From assembly GCA_947447005.1 (NCBI GenBank), contig CANFHO010000013.1:1-41012 (forward strand): a stretch of 41,012 nt of DNA. Reading direction: 5' to 3'. Source of the DNA: Chitinophagaceae bacterium (GTDB lineage: Bacteria; Bacteroidota; Bacteroidia; Chitinophagales; Chitinophagaceae). How positions within the stretch are numbered: the first letter of the stretch is position 1; every line of letters starts with the position of its first letter. The notes beneath the pieces were generated by a model, which did no database searches, was not told the DNA's origin, and saw only the letters and a program-made list of their open reading frames with translations. Position numbers and translations under genes: made by a program. Shown piece after piece: positions 1 through 8,295 of this stretch.

Positions 1-370
1 CACCTTCACTTCCAAGGAAAACAATTGCACGTGCCAGACTTTTTACATCGATACCGGAATGTTGATAGAAACGTTCATCTTCAGTTGCAATTAGCGCCTT
101 AACAACGTTTTGGGAGATATCTTGATATTTTACATTGATCCTGTCTTTCAAATAGAATTTCCCCATCAAAGTTCCATCATCTGCGTATACCTCAGATGAC
201 GACATCATGGATGGGTTTTGAAGTTCTTCAATGGAAGGAAGTTTTCCAAAAAGACCTGCATAAATCAATATGATTAATAAAAAAATAGCGGCCCATCCAT
301 AAAGGAATATCTTCCAAAATATTTTGACAGGCTTTGATATTGCTGTTTGCTTCTGTGAAGGCGATCTCAT
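1..370 (-). CDS. Penicillin-binding protein 1A-type transglycosylase/transpeptidase, N-terminal fragment
   Basis: This is the first ~123 codons of a minus-strand gene that continues beyond the left edge. The ATG is at 368-370. A short basic cytoplasmic tail (MRSPSQKQ...KPVK) is followed by one transmembrane helix at about residues 20-40 (IFLYGWAAIFLLILI), as in bitopic class A PBPs. The periplasmic part contains ALIATEDERFYQHSGID, which is motif 1 of the GT51 peptidoglycan glycosyltransferase domain; its glutamate is the catalytic base in this family. Class A PBPs polymerise lipid II and cross-link peptidoglycan at the inner membrane. The transpeptidase domain is not in the window, so full bifunctionality is inferred. 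It lies 45 bp downstream of the porW/sprE-like gene in the same direction and is probably cotranscribed. Confidence 0.88.
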   Translation of the reverse strand, partial: MRSPSQKQTAISKPVKIFWKIFLYGWAAIFLLIILIYAGLFGKLPSIEELQNPSMMSSSEVYADDGTLMGKFYLKDRINVKYQDISQNVVKALIATEDERFYQHSGIDVKSLARAIVFLGSEG

Positions 371-415
371 GTGGTAAAGCTATTAAAAAGGGATGTCATT
401 CATGGAAAGGATTTC

Positions 416-3358
416 CTAAAATTTTCCGGGAAGTTGAACCCTGATAAAACGCAGATAATTTTCAATATTTTTTTCTTCTTGAATTCGTTTCAGGTTTGCT
501 GAAGAAACCATCAAGAAGGAATATTTTTCCTTGGGTAGCCACGGGAATAATTCTTTAGGCCCCATTTGTTTGACCAAATCAAAATAGTCAATGGCTTCAA
601 CTGTATTTTGAAAGGTTGAAATCAATAAAAATGGAATATCGCCTATTTTGTCCTGTTTTACCTCAAGTGCTTTATCTGCGAATCTTCTGGCATGGAAACC
701 TGCCAATGCACGTTTGGCCTCATTTTGATATACCACATCTACATTGGTAAGAATCATAATGATATTGGTTTTTTCATCTGCATTGAAAATATAGTCTTCA
801 ACTTTTTTCACTATAGGCACCGTTTTTAAGGCAGATGTATCTATTTGAGCTTTGATGACTGGAACAACTTTAGGTACGGTCACGGAAGGAGCTTTTTTTA
901 TTGCCGCTTGCTCAATCTTTTGGGTTTGTGTTAAATGCTCAGATACATATTCCTGTTTTTCTTCAACTGCTCTTGTAACCTGCATGCTATTGAGCTCGTT
1001 TTCAATATCAGATCGTCTGTTTAAGACATCCGCAATGATACCAGCTTTCTCCGCCAATGGTGAAGTAGGGTATAGCGCTGGTATTTTATTGAGTGTTGAT
1101 ATGGCAAGACTATCCTGTTTTTGTTTGATGTAATAGACTGCTTCTATGTAAAGAAGTTGTGCTGACCAAAGATTCTCACCAAAAGTTGAATCTGCTATTT
1201 TTTTGGCTTTTAAAGCCTGCTCAAATTTTCCGGAAAGAAAAAGGTCATAAATTTTATCATATGTTTTTGTTGCTGCAACTGATTTTTCTTTCTGCATTCT
1301 CGCTGCAGCATCTGGATCCTTTAGTACAAGATTGAATTCGCTGGACGGGAATTGTTTTGCCAGCAATTGCTGATAAAAGCCTGACTTTGAGAGATTTCCT
1401 GATTGTTTATAGCAATAGGAAAGGTCGTAAAGTACTTTTTCCAAACCAGGGAAAAGAGGGTCTTCTGCAAGTATTTGTTCATTCAGCTTGATGGATTCTA
1501 TGCAGTCTCCTAGTTTTTCTTTGTAGATGACTGCCGTTTTTCTCATTGCATCATGTTCATTTGATAATGAAGCAGTGAGTTTATCTGATGTCAATGGTAT
1601 CCCCTCCCGAAGTGTCTCAATGGTTGTTTCAACAGTTTGATCTGTATCATTTCCTGTACTATCTTTTTGTCCGGGATTTATTTTTGTATTAAGAACAGCA
1701 TTCAGGGCAGAAATCCTCCTCCAATTATCAACATTGGGACGATCTCCCCATTTGTTTTTGAAGGCGATTGATCCTTGTGCTTTTAGGGTTGGGTTATTAA
1801 AATACCATTCACCTTTTTTGTTGTCTGTCGGAAAAATACTTCCTGTATTTGCATCTAAGATGCTAGGCTTACTCGAACTCCCAGTATTCAATTTCGTTTC
1901 TTCCTGCAATCCTTTCTCTTTTCTAAGCTTTTTAAGTTGGTCTTTCAGATATTCTTCTCTTTCCTTTTCAGGCATTTTTGCTATGCGTTGAAGACTATCT
2001 TCTTGTTTTACTATTTTTAAATTTTTTATTAAATCACCCACAATTGACTTTCTCAGGTTAATTTCCTCGGCATTGGGAAGAAGGTCAATTCTAATGCTGT
2101 CGTAATATAATTTTGCCAATTCATATTTTTGGGTTGAAAAGGCAAGATTGGCAATGGCAATGCTGTTGATGTTTTTCTGGTCAGGATCATTCTGGCTGAA
2201 TTCATTGCTTTTCAATAAATCAGAAATGGCATTTTCAACATTTGACCTCTTTATCTCTATTTCAGCAGCAGAAGCATATATAAGTCCTTTATAATTGGCA
2301 TATTTTTCTTTTTTTGCCATGCCTAAAAGTGCTTGTATATTGTTTTCTATGCGTTTGTTTTCATCTGTTTCTTTTGTAGTAAGGCCTATTTGTTGGATCC
2401 TCGCATAAGCTTCCATAATGGGGTCTATCGTAAGTGCAATCGCGCTTTCATAAGCTTTGTAGGATTGTTCTGGTTTATTTGCTTTCTTATATAATTGTGC
2501 AATCAAAAAATTTCTGCGCGCTTTTTCAAGTATATTGGCACATGTGCCGAATGATTTACCCAAATAAATGGCAGCAGAGTCATATTGAAGTTTCTTATAA
2601 AACCACAATCCCTTCAATTCCATCAAATCATCTTTCAGTCTGGATGGGAATTGAACATCGTTGTTTAGGGTTTCAATTAAACTTTTTGCATCATCATCCT
2701 GCTCGATTTCCATCAAGGTTTTGACGATCCAAAGCAATGATTCGTTCCTGGCTGCATTTTTGCCAAGTAAGCCTTGAACACCTGCTTTTTCTTTGGTTGA
2801 GATGGTATATATATTTCCAGCACCGTTGACGTTGCTTCCTATGTTTTTTTCAAAGCCTATTTCATCTTTATTTCTGGGTTGAAAATTATAGTTGATGTAT
2901 TGGAACACATCATAAGCTGAATCAAATTTCTTTTCATAAAAATATGCTTGTCCCATCAACAGGAACATGTCATCTACCCAGTCATTCCGCAGGTCATGAA
3001 GCAGCACGCCATTGTTGGTTTTGATGATCACAGAATCCAATTCTGCTTGCTGTGAAGCTGTTTGATCCAGGGAGAAATTATAAACAGATAATAAATTGCT
3101 GAAAGTGTCCTTGTAGGATTGTTTTGCAGAAAGAAGAACTGTTTTTAATTTATTATTGGCATTAAAATAGAAGTTATAATGCGATGTGATGTTTTCCTTA
3201 ATCCTTTTTACTGGATTGATTTTTTTGTCTGGGGTCAGCTCTGAAGGTAATTTTCTGTTGTCGTAAAGTGGATTTTTTTTAAGGTCGTACGTTATATTGC
3301 TCTGTCCTGACGCAACAATTGCACCAGATAGGGCTAATGCAACAAACAGCGTTTTCAC
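416..3358 (-). CDS. porW: PorW/SprE-like TPR protein of type IX secretion and gliding
   Basis: A large tetratricopeptide protein of about 980 residues. The N-terminal region (YDLKKNPLYDNRKLP..., HYNFYFNANNKL, DDMFLLMGQAYFYEKKFDSAYDVFQYI) matches my recollection of the SprE/PorW family of Bacteroidota, needed for type IX secretion and, in gliders, motility. Degenerate TPR-like helices fill the middle. A lysine/glutamate-rich coiled-coil-like stretch (KMPEKEREEYLKDQLKKLRKEK) lies near the centre, and a compact C-terminal domain of ~120 residues ends in ENYLRFIRVQLPGKF. The frame is open to a TTG at 3472, but I prefer the GTG at 3356-3358. It yields a clean signal peptide (MKTLFVALALSGAIVASGQS) and leaves room for a promoter before the divergent gene at 3498. 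Characterised SprE/PorW proteins are lipoproteins; I see no lipobox cysteine here, so this one would be soluble periplasmic or anchored otherwise. Confidence 0.78.
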   Translation of the reverse strand: MKTLFVALALSGAIVASGQSNITYDLKKNPLYDNRKLPSELTPDKKINPVKRIKENITSHYNFYFNANNKLKTVLLSAKQSYKDTFSNLLSVYNFSLDQTASQQAELDSVIIKTNNGVLLHDLRNDWVDDMFLLMGQAYFYEKKFDSAYDVFQYINYNFQPRNKDEIGFEKNIGSNVNGAGNIYTISTKEKAGVQGLLGKNAARNESLLWIVKTLMEIEQDDDAKSLIETLNNDVQFPSRLKDDLMELKGLWFYKKLQYDSAAIYLGKSFGTCANILEKARRNFLIAQLYKKANKPEQSYKAYESAIALTIDPIMEAYARIQQIGLTTKETDENKRIENNIQALLGMAKKEKYANYKGLIYASAAEIEIKRSNVENAISDLLKSNEFSQNDPDQKNINSIAIANLAFSTQKYELAKLYYDSIRIDLLPNAEEINLRKSIVGDLIKNLKIVKQEDSLQRIAKMPEKEREEYLKDQLKKLRKEKGLQEETKLNTGSSSKPSILDANTGSIFPTDNKKGEWYFNNPTLKAQGSIAFKNKWGDRPNVDNWRRISALNAVLNTKINPGQKDSTGNDTDQTVETTIETLREGIPLTSDKLTASLSNEHDAMRKTAVIYKEKLGDCIESIKLNEQILAEDPLFPGLEKVLYDLSYCYKQSGNLSKSGFYQQLLAKQFPSSEFNLVLKDPDAAARMQKEKSVAATKTYDKIYDLFLSGKFEQALKAKKIADSTFGENLWSAQLLYIEAVYYIKQKQDSLAISTLNKIPALYPTSPLAEKAGIIADVLNRRSDIENELNSMQVTRAVEEKQEYVSEHLTQTQKIEQAAIKKAPSVTVPKVVPVIKAQIDTSALKTVPIVKKVEDYIFNADEKTNIIMILTNVDVVYQNEAKRALAGFHARRFADKALEVKQDKIGDIPFLLISTFQNTVEAIDYFDLVKQMGPKELFPWLPKEKYSFLMVSSANLKRIQEEKNIENYLRFIRVQLPGKF

Positions 3359-3497
3359 CCCAAAGAGTCTTATATGGTAAATAAAAGTGGCCACAGGTTG
3401 TAAAACTACGTCTAATCCGCCTATTTTAAAAGAGCAGGTTTTTGGAATTAACATTAACTTTATCATGTCCAAGTGTGCTAAACAATAATATTACCCA

Positions 3498-3896
3498 ATG
3501 AGTTCAGTTACAGGGAAGCAAAGCAGGTTTAAACGACTTACCAACAGGTATCGTCTGGTGATCATGAATGACCATACGTATGAAGAGGTGGTAACTTTCA
3601 AATTGACCCGTTTGAGTGTGTATGTGGTTTCGTGTTTTGTGTTTGTGATGTTGGTAGGGTTGACAACTGCGCTCATTATTTTTACTCCCATGAAATATTA
3701 TATCCCCGGATATGGCAGTCAATCTGAAAGGAAAGAATTAGCCAGGCTCAAGCTAAAGGCGGATGAACTGGAGAAACAAATGCATTATCGCGAAGCATAT
3801 TGGGAAAATGTAAAGAACATTCTTCAGGGTAAAACCGCTTTGAGCCTTGATACAACAAGCATTTCCATCCCTGATATGGAACAAACACCTGATTAA
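3498..3896 (+). CDS. Small membrane/coiled-coil protein resembling the N-terminus of M23 peptidases
   Basis: 132 residues. A basic cytoplasmic segment (KQSRFKRLTNRYRLVIMNDHTYEEVVTFKLTRL) precedes one transmembrane helix at about 41-64. A short periplasmic part follows, with FTPMKYYIPGYGS and a charged coiled coil (SERKELARLKLKADELEKQMHYREAYWENVKNIL). This arrangement is the N-terminal anchor of the Bacteroidota M23 (LytM-type) endopeptidases that often sit beside bactofilin genes. Here the frame stops before any peptidase domain, and the bactofilin begins 14 bp later, so no catalytic part is present nearby. It is either a natural peptidase-less adaptor linking bactofilin filaments to the envelope or the remnant of a truncated peptidase. 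The start is the ATG at 3498. The family resemblance is from memory. Confidence 0.7.
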   Translation: MSSVTGKQSRFKRLTNRYRLVIMNDHTYEEVVTFKLTRLSVYVVSCFVFVMLVGLTTALIIFTPMKYYIPGYGSQSERKELARLKLKADELEKQMHYREAYWENVKNILQGKTALSLDTTSISIPDMEQTPD

Positions 3897-3910
3897 TTAA
3901 ACAATTACAC

Positions 3911-4336
3911 ATGTTCAATTCAAGTAAAAAAGCACACATTTTTGATAGTTCCAATAGCAACAGTCTTTTTGGAAAGGGAACATCTATGAATGGAGATATA
4001 TCTTCACAAGGGGATATACGTATTGATGGCCAACTTCAAGGAAATCTTCAGGTTTCTGGCAAGCTGATTGTGGGTGAGCAGGCAACCATCAAAGGAGAAA
4101 TCAAGGCCAATCAGGCGGAGATATACGGAAAAGTACATGGGAAATTGATTGTTGATGAGTTATTGAGCATCAAAGGTTCTGGGTTTGTAGAAGGGGACTT
4201 ATACGCTGGTAAATTGAATATAGAACCAACTGCAACCTTTAATGGGGTCTGCCATATGTCTGCCCCTGCTCATGTGGTAGACATACACAAGGAAGAAAGT
4301 TCAAAAAACGAACTACAGAATGTCGCTTCAAAATAA
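3911..4336 (+). CDS. Bactofilin (polymer-forming cytoskeletal protein)
   Basis: 141 residues dominated by the right-handed beta-helix repeat of bactofilins: GDISSQGDIRIDGQLQGNLQVSGKLIVGEQATIKGEI and further glycine-spaced strands to about residue 115. Short disordered tails flank the core, and the N-terminal MFNSSKK...SLFGKGTSMNG is typical of the family. Bactofilins self-assemble without nucleotide into filaments at the inner membrane and act as scaffolds for cell-wall enzymes or shape determination. The upstream gene is a membrane coiled-coil protein 14 bp away, a likely partner. The gene overlaps the start of the atpZ-like gene if that one begins at 4320. Assignment is secure at family level; the cellular role here is inferred. 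Confidence 0.93.
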   Translation: MFNSSKKAHIFDSSNSNSLFGKGTSMNGDISSQGDIRIDGQLQGNLQVSGKLIVGEQATIKGEIKANQAEIYGKVHGKLIVDELLSIKGSGFVEGDLYAGKLNIEPTATFNGVCHMSAPAHVVDIHKEESSKNELQNVASK

Positions 4337-4541
4337 AAAAATGCCCAATTCGGATTGGATGAAATATGCCGGATTGGCAAGTCAGTTTTTTATTACCATT
4401 GCTGTTATGCTCTTCATAGGGTGGAAAATAGATAGCTATTTTTCTATTAAAACACCCTTTTTAATTTGGTTATTGCCATTGCTTTCCATTGTTGCCATCC
4501 TCATTAAAATGATAAAAGAAACAAATAAACCATCAAAATGA
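4320..4541 (+). CDS. AtpZ/AtpI family small membrane protein
   Basis: 73 residues with two transmembrane helices (GLASQFFITIAVMLFIGWKID and TPFLIWLLPLLSIVAILIKMI) joined by a short loop carrying the DSYF motif. This is the hairpin architecture of AtpZ/AtpI proteins, which are linked to F1Fo ATP synthase assembly or to Mg2+/Ca2+ transport. The ATG at 4320 overlaps the bactofilin end by 17 bp; an alternative ATG at 4341 would start just after it. The last four bases overlap the next gene (ATGA), which suggests translational coupling. No other ATP synthase subunit follows, which is unusual for this gene. Confidence 0.82.
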   Translation: MSLQNKKMPNSDWMKYAGLASQFFITIAVMLFIGWKIDSYFSIKTPFLIWLLPLLSIVAILIKMIKETNKPSK

Positions 4542-4921
4542 TATTGCGAAAAGTTCTTCAGCCAATTTTAGGATTGTTTATTCTGGTGAATTCTGTTTGT
4601 GGATTGTTATTTAAATGGCTACAAACAAAAGGGCTTGATCCATTCGTTTTCATGACTGGGAACATTATCGTATGTCTGCTTACACTGGTCTCATTTTATA
4701 TGCTTTATAAGGGTATGAAAGCCAAAACAACATTGCAATTCATGTCTTCTGTATATGGGTCTTTTCTGATGAAATTGGTTGTATGTGGCCTGGTAGTGGT
4801 ATTGTATGCAACATTATCAGATGTCGTAAATTCGCCTGCAATTTTTGCTTCCCTTTTTCTTTATTTGGTTTATACTTTCATTGAAATGAAGGGCTTATTG
4901 TTGTTGCTTAAAAAGGATTGA
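4538..4921 (+). CDS. Four-helix membrane protein, AtpI-like position
   Basis: 127 residues, almost entirely hydrophobic. Four predicted helices lie at about 9-26 (ILGLFILVNSVCGLLFKW), 37-59 (FVFMTGNIIVCLLTLVSFYMLY), 76-95 (SFLMKLVVCGLVVVLYATL) and 101-120 (SPAIFASLFLYLVYTFIEM). Size, helix count and position directly after AtpZ resemble subunit-I-like proteins that precede atpB in Bacteroidota ATP synthase operons. I do not recognise diagnostic residues, so function is not assigned. It is coupled to the preceding gene by a 4-bp ATGA overlap, and its TGA stop is followed one base later by the TTG start of the SprT-like gene, so the three are probably one transcript. Confidence 0.72.
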   Translation: MILRKVLQPILGLFILVNSVCGLLFKWLQTKGLDPFVFMTGNIIVCLLTLVSFYMLYKGMKAKTTLQFMSSVYGSFLMKLVVCGLVVVLYATLSDVVNSPAIFASLFLYLVYTFIEMKGLLLLLKKD

Positions 4922-4922
4922 T

Positions 4923-5546
4923 TTGTCAAAGAAAGAAGCTCCTTTAAATGCCTTGGAATCTTTTATGCCGCAAGGTTCTTTTCAATTGATTGAACCCTAT
5001 TTACTGAATTATAAAGTACATCTAACAATAACGAGGTCCAGAAAAACAATCTTGGGCGATTATCGCAATGCTGTTGCAGGCAAAACCCATCGTATTACTG
5101 TCAATGGCAATTTGAACAAATATGCATTTCTAATTACACTGCTTCACGAATTGGCTCATCTGATTACATTCATTCGTTTTGGTAATAAAGTTGCATCTCA
5201 TGGGAAAGAATGGAAGTCGCAGTTTTCTGACCTGTTAGCTCATTTTGTACAAGCCCAACTTTTTCCTGATGATATCAAAATGCAGTTGCAAAAATCCATG
5301 TCGAGCCCTGCTGCAAGCTCATGTGCTGATACAGCATTAATGCGCGTGTTACGAAAATATGATGTGCAGAAAGAAGGTTTTTGTTTGGTTGAAGAGTTGG
5401 CAGAAGGTGAACATTTCAGAATTAGCGGAGGTAGAATATTTAAAAGACTTCATCAGCAGCGGAAGCGCATTCAAGCAATGGAAATTGCCACAAAAAAAGT
5501 TTATTTGTTTAGCCCTGTGTATGAAGTTGAAAAAATAATATCCTAA
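4923..5546 (+). CDS. SprT-like zinc-metalloprotease-fold protein
   Basis: 207 residues with the SprT-like signature HELAH at 75-79 and a downstream third-ligand candidate histidine in SHGKEWKSQF (His93). SprT-like domains have a zincin fold; the eukaryotic SPRTN relatives cleave DNA-protein crosslinks, while the bacterial role is unknown. The C-terminal ~70 residues are variable, and the sequence there (RVLRKYDVQKEGFCLVEELAEGEHFRISGGRIFKRLHQQRKRIQAME) suggests a small basic domain. Start is a TTG at 4923-4925, one base after the stop of the preceding gene; no better ATG precedes the conserved core. The gene ends in a stop-codon overlap with the convergent acetyltransferase. Confidence 0.85.
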   Translation: MSKKEAPLNALESFMPQGSFQLIEPYLLNYKVHLTITRSRKTILGDYRNAVAGKTHRITVNGNLNKYAFLITLLHELAHLITFIRFGNKVASHGKEWKSQFSDLLAHFVQAQLFPDDIKMQLQKSMSSPAASSCADTALMRVLRKYDVQKEGFCLVEELAEGEHFRISGGRIFKRLHQQRKRIQAMEIATKKVYLFSPVYEVEKIIS

Positions 5547-6019
5547 AGAACTTTACGCATCCAAATATCACAACCATGGTGACCAGTATTCCCTAAAGGG
5601 CCGGTTAGATATTCAAATCCAAATTTTTCATAAACACCAATCGCCTTTGATAATTCTGGCATGGTTTCAATATACATATTTTTGAAGCCAAGTTCTTTTG
5701 CTTTGCTGATGCATTTCATGATAATTGCAGCACCATTGCCGTTTCCACGAACCTCAGGCATGAGATACATTTTTACCAATTCACATGTTTGAGCTGGTAG
5801 ACCATCACTAGGGAAGATTCCACCACCTCCCCAGATTTCACCATCTTTTTCTGCAATAAAATAGGCAGATCCTGGTGTTTGGAAGAGTTCATAAAGGTGA
5901 TCCGTTGAAGCATCATAATATACAGTACCAGGCTTGTTTGCTCCGAATTCTTCGAGACAAGATCTAATGATTTTTGCAATGAAAGGATTGTCCTCTGGTT
6001 GGATACTTCTAATATGCAT
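5543..6019 (-). CDS. GNAT family N-acetyltransferase
   Basis: 158 residues from the ATG at 6017-6019 (MHIRSIQPEDNPFIAKIIRSCL). The longer open frame to 6061 begins with TTG and would overlap thrC, so I reject it. GNAT features include the acceptor-side region, the beta4 strand ELVKMYLMPEVRGNGNGAAIIMKCI with the R-x-x-G-x-G acetyl-CoA pyrophosphate loop (RGNGNG), and the C-terminal YEKFGFEYLTGPLGNTGHHGCDIWMRK. Members transfer an acetyl group from acetyl-CoA to a primary amine; the substrate cannot be read from sequence. The gene follows thrC by 38 bp in the same direction and may be a late member of the thr transcript. Its TAG stop overlaps the TAA stop of the convergent SprT-like gene. Confidence 0.88.
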   Translation of the reverse strand: MHIRSIQPEDNPFIAKIIRSCLEEFGANKPGTVYYDASTDHLYELFQTPGSAYFIAEKDGEIWGGGGIFPSDGLPAQTCELVKMYLMPEVRGNGNGAAIIMKCISKAKELGFKNMYIETMPELSKAIGVYEKFGFEYLTGPLGNTGHHGCDIWMRKVL

Positions 6020-6057
6020 ATTCGTCTCTGTAAAATTTATAGTCGAATATACAAAGA

Positions 6058-7359
6058 TCAATGCATGATCTCAAGTAATATGCTCTTAACGTCTTCATAT
6101 ATTGGTTCAGTAATGATAGATTTTTTTTCACTTTGCATGATTTTCTCAACGTGCTTGGGGACTTCAATCTTTTTTCCAATTATTTTTTCAACAACGGAAG
6201 GGAATTTCAATGGATGTGCAGTTGACAGAATAATTCCTTTTTGCCCAGGATTTTTTTGAAGCCATTGTAACATACCTCCAAAGGCTATTGCCGTATGTGG
6301 ATCTAAGATATAGTTGAAATCTTTATAGACATTTGAAATAATCTCTTCTGTTTGTAAGTCGGAAAAAGCATAACTACTCATATGATTTCGAATCGTATCA
6401 ATATTATGTTCAAACATCTCCAATATTCTTACAAAATTGCTAGGATCGCCAACGTCCATTGCATTTGAAATGGTTTGAGTTGACACTCGTGGTACATAAT
6501 TTCCAGATTCGATATATCTGGTAAAAACATCATTTGAATTGCAAGCTGCAATAAACTGATTTACAGGAAGTCCTGATAGACTTGCCAACAGACCAGCACA
6601 GATATTTCCAAAATTCCCACTAGGTACACAGAAAGCAGGAGGAGTCTCTTGTTCCCATTGAGAAAGGGCAATCGCATAATATATTTGTTGCGAAAGCCAT
6701 CTCGAAATATTGATTGAGTTTGCTGAAGTGAGTAATCCATGTTGTTTTAGGTCTTGGTCGGTAAATGCCATTTTTACCATGCGTTGGCAGTCATCAAAAT
6801 CTCCTTTAACTTCTAATGCATGAATGTTTTGTCCTAGACCGGTTAGCTGTTTTTCTTGAACCTCACTCACTTTTCCTGAAGGATATAAAATGATAACCTC
6901 TGTGCCCGGAACTTTGTAAAATCCGTCAGCAACTGCACCTCCTGTATCCCCACTGGTAGCAACCAATACATAAATTTTCTTTTCTTGAGATTGAGCAAAA
7001 TAACCAAGACATCTGCTCAGGAATCTTGCTCCCAGGTCTTTGAATGCCAGGGTAGGGCCATGAAACAACTCAAGTGAATAAATCGAGTCATTGATTTTTT
7101 TAAGAGGAAATTCAAATGAAAGCGCATCCGCCATGATTTTGTTCAATTCATTCTTTGGTATGCAATCTCCTACAAATGGTTTCATGATTTCATACCCAAT
7201 ACTCACTTTGTCCAATCCTTTAAGACTAGAAATAAAGTCTTTCGACCATAACGGAATATGTTCCGGAAAATACAATCCTTTATCAGGAGCTTGTCCTAAT
7301 ATAGTAGCTTCTTTGAAATCTACTTTGGGTGATCTGCAATTCAGGCTATAGTATTTCAT
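6058..7359 (-). CDS. thrC: Threonine synthase
   Basis: 433 residues, a normal length for the family. It is a PLP enzyme converting O-phosphohomoserine and water to threonine and phosphate, the last step of threonine biosynthesis. The N-terminus MKYYSLNCRSPKVDFKEATILGQAPDKGLYFP is typical of the fungal/bacterial type. The PLP lysine is Lys107 in LFHGPTLAFKDLGARF; downstream VATSGDTGGAVADGF and the phosphate-binding FCVPSGNFGNICAG are conserved. The start ATG overlaps the thrB stop in a 4-bp ATGA, indicating translational coupling. It is the third gene of a thrA-thrB-thrC operon. Confidence 0.97.
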   Translation of the reverse strand: MKYYSLNCRSPKVDFKEATILGQAPDKGLYFPEHIPLWSKDFISSLKGLDKVSIGYEIMKPFVGDCIPKNELNKIMADALSFEFPLKKINDSIYSLELFHGPTLAFKDLGARFLSRCLGYFAQSQEKKIYVLVATSGDTGGAVADGFYKVPGTEVIILYPSGKVSEVQEKQLTGLGQNIHALEVKGDFDDCQRMVKMAFTDQDLKQHGLLTSANSINISRWLSQQIYYAIALSQWEQETPPAFCVPSGNFGNICAGLLASLSGLPVNQFIAACNSNDVFTRYIESGNYVPRVSTQTISNAMDVGDPSNFVRILEMFEHNIDTIRNHMSSYAFSDLQTEEIISNVYKDFNYILDPHTAIAFGGMLQWLQKNPGQKGIILSTAHPLKFPSVVEKIIGKKIEVPKHVEKIMQSEKKSIITEPIYEDVKSILLEIMH

Positions 7360-8285
7360 AGTTCCTCTTCTGTTTGTGTAATTCCTTGTTTGTTGAGTTT
7401 TGTAACATATGTTTTGAAATCTATTCCTACTCGTGTGTAAATTTCCTGCATTATAGATTCTACCTGTAGTGCTGTTTCCAATGATTTATTCAGCATGAAT
7501 ATCGATGGGCCGCTGCCGGAAATACCACCTCCAAGCGCACCTGTAGCAATGCATCTTTTTTTTACTTCATCAAATGCAGGGATAAGTATACTTCTCACTG
7601 GTTCAATAATAACATCTTCCAACGAGCGTCCAATTAATTCATGATCGCCTTTCATGAAACCAGCCACCAGACCTGCAATATTTCCCCATTGTTTAATGGC
7701 TTTTTTCAATGATACTTCTTCTTTTAAAATTTGACGTGCGTCTGATGTTTTTACTTCAATCTGAGGATGAACAACAGTTATAAAAAGTTCAGGCGAATCG
7801 ACTTGAATTATATCCAATGGATAAATAGATCTGATGAGTGTTACCCCTCCTAATAAGCATGGTGTAATGTTATCGGCATGTTTTACCCCGCTCGCTACCT
7901 TTTCTCCATTCATTGCAAAACGTATCAGATCATCCTGACTAAATTGATTATCCAATAGCATATTTGCTGCTTGAACTGCACCCGCTGCACTTGCTGCACT
8001 CGATCCCAATCCGCTTCCAGGTTTGATTTTTTTATCTATGGTTAGTTTGAAGCCATGAGCCAGATTCGCAACATCCATCAATGATAGCAGTGCGGCTCCT
8101 GCCACATTGTTTTCAGGTACGGTTGTAAGATTGTAAGCATCTAGATGTATTATTTCCAGGCCTTTTTTCAGCGTTTTCTCTAGTTTCATCAAATCGTATG
8201 GAGCTTCTAATGCTAGTCCCAATATATCAAAACCGCAAACCAGATTTGCAATGGTGGCTGGTGATTTTATTGTGATTGATTTCAT
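7356..8285 (-). CDS. thrB: Homoserine kinase
   Basis: 309 residues of the GHMP kinase family. It phosphorylates homoserine with ATP to O-phosphohomoserine, the substrate of the adjacent threonine synthase. Visible motifs are the N-terminal SPATIANLVCGFDILGLAL, the glycine/serine-rich ATP phosphate loop GSGLGSSAASA at about residues 90-100, and the C-terminal GALGGGISGSGPSIFML, which is GHMP motif 3. The ATG at 8283-8285 sits 10 bp after the thrA stop, and the gene end overlaps thrC by 4 bp. Length and motifs are ordinary; I see no damage. Confidence 0.96.
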   Translation of the reverse strand: MKSITIKSPATIANLVCGFDILGLALEAPYDLMKLEKTLKKGLEIIHLDAYNLTTVPENNVAGAALLSLMDVANLAHGFKLTIDKKIKPGSGLGSSAASAAGAVQAANMLLDNQFSQDDLIRFAMNGEKVASGVKHADNITPCLLGGVTLIRSIYPLDIIQVDSPELFITVVHPQIEVKTSDARQILKEEVSLKKAIKQWGNIAGLVAGFMKGDHELIGRSLEDVIIEPVRSILIPAFDEVKKRCIATGALGGGISGSGPSIFMLNKSLETALQVESIMQEIYTRVGIDFKTYVTKLNKQGITQTEEEL

Positions 8286-8295
8286 GTGTAATGGA

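Noticed and set aside
3359-3472. N-terminal extension of the PorW/SprE-like frame to a TTG at 3472.
   Set aside because: It would place an unconserved 38-residue segment before a clean signal peptide and leave only 25 bp to the divergent gene.
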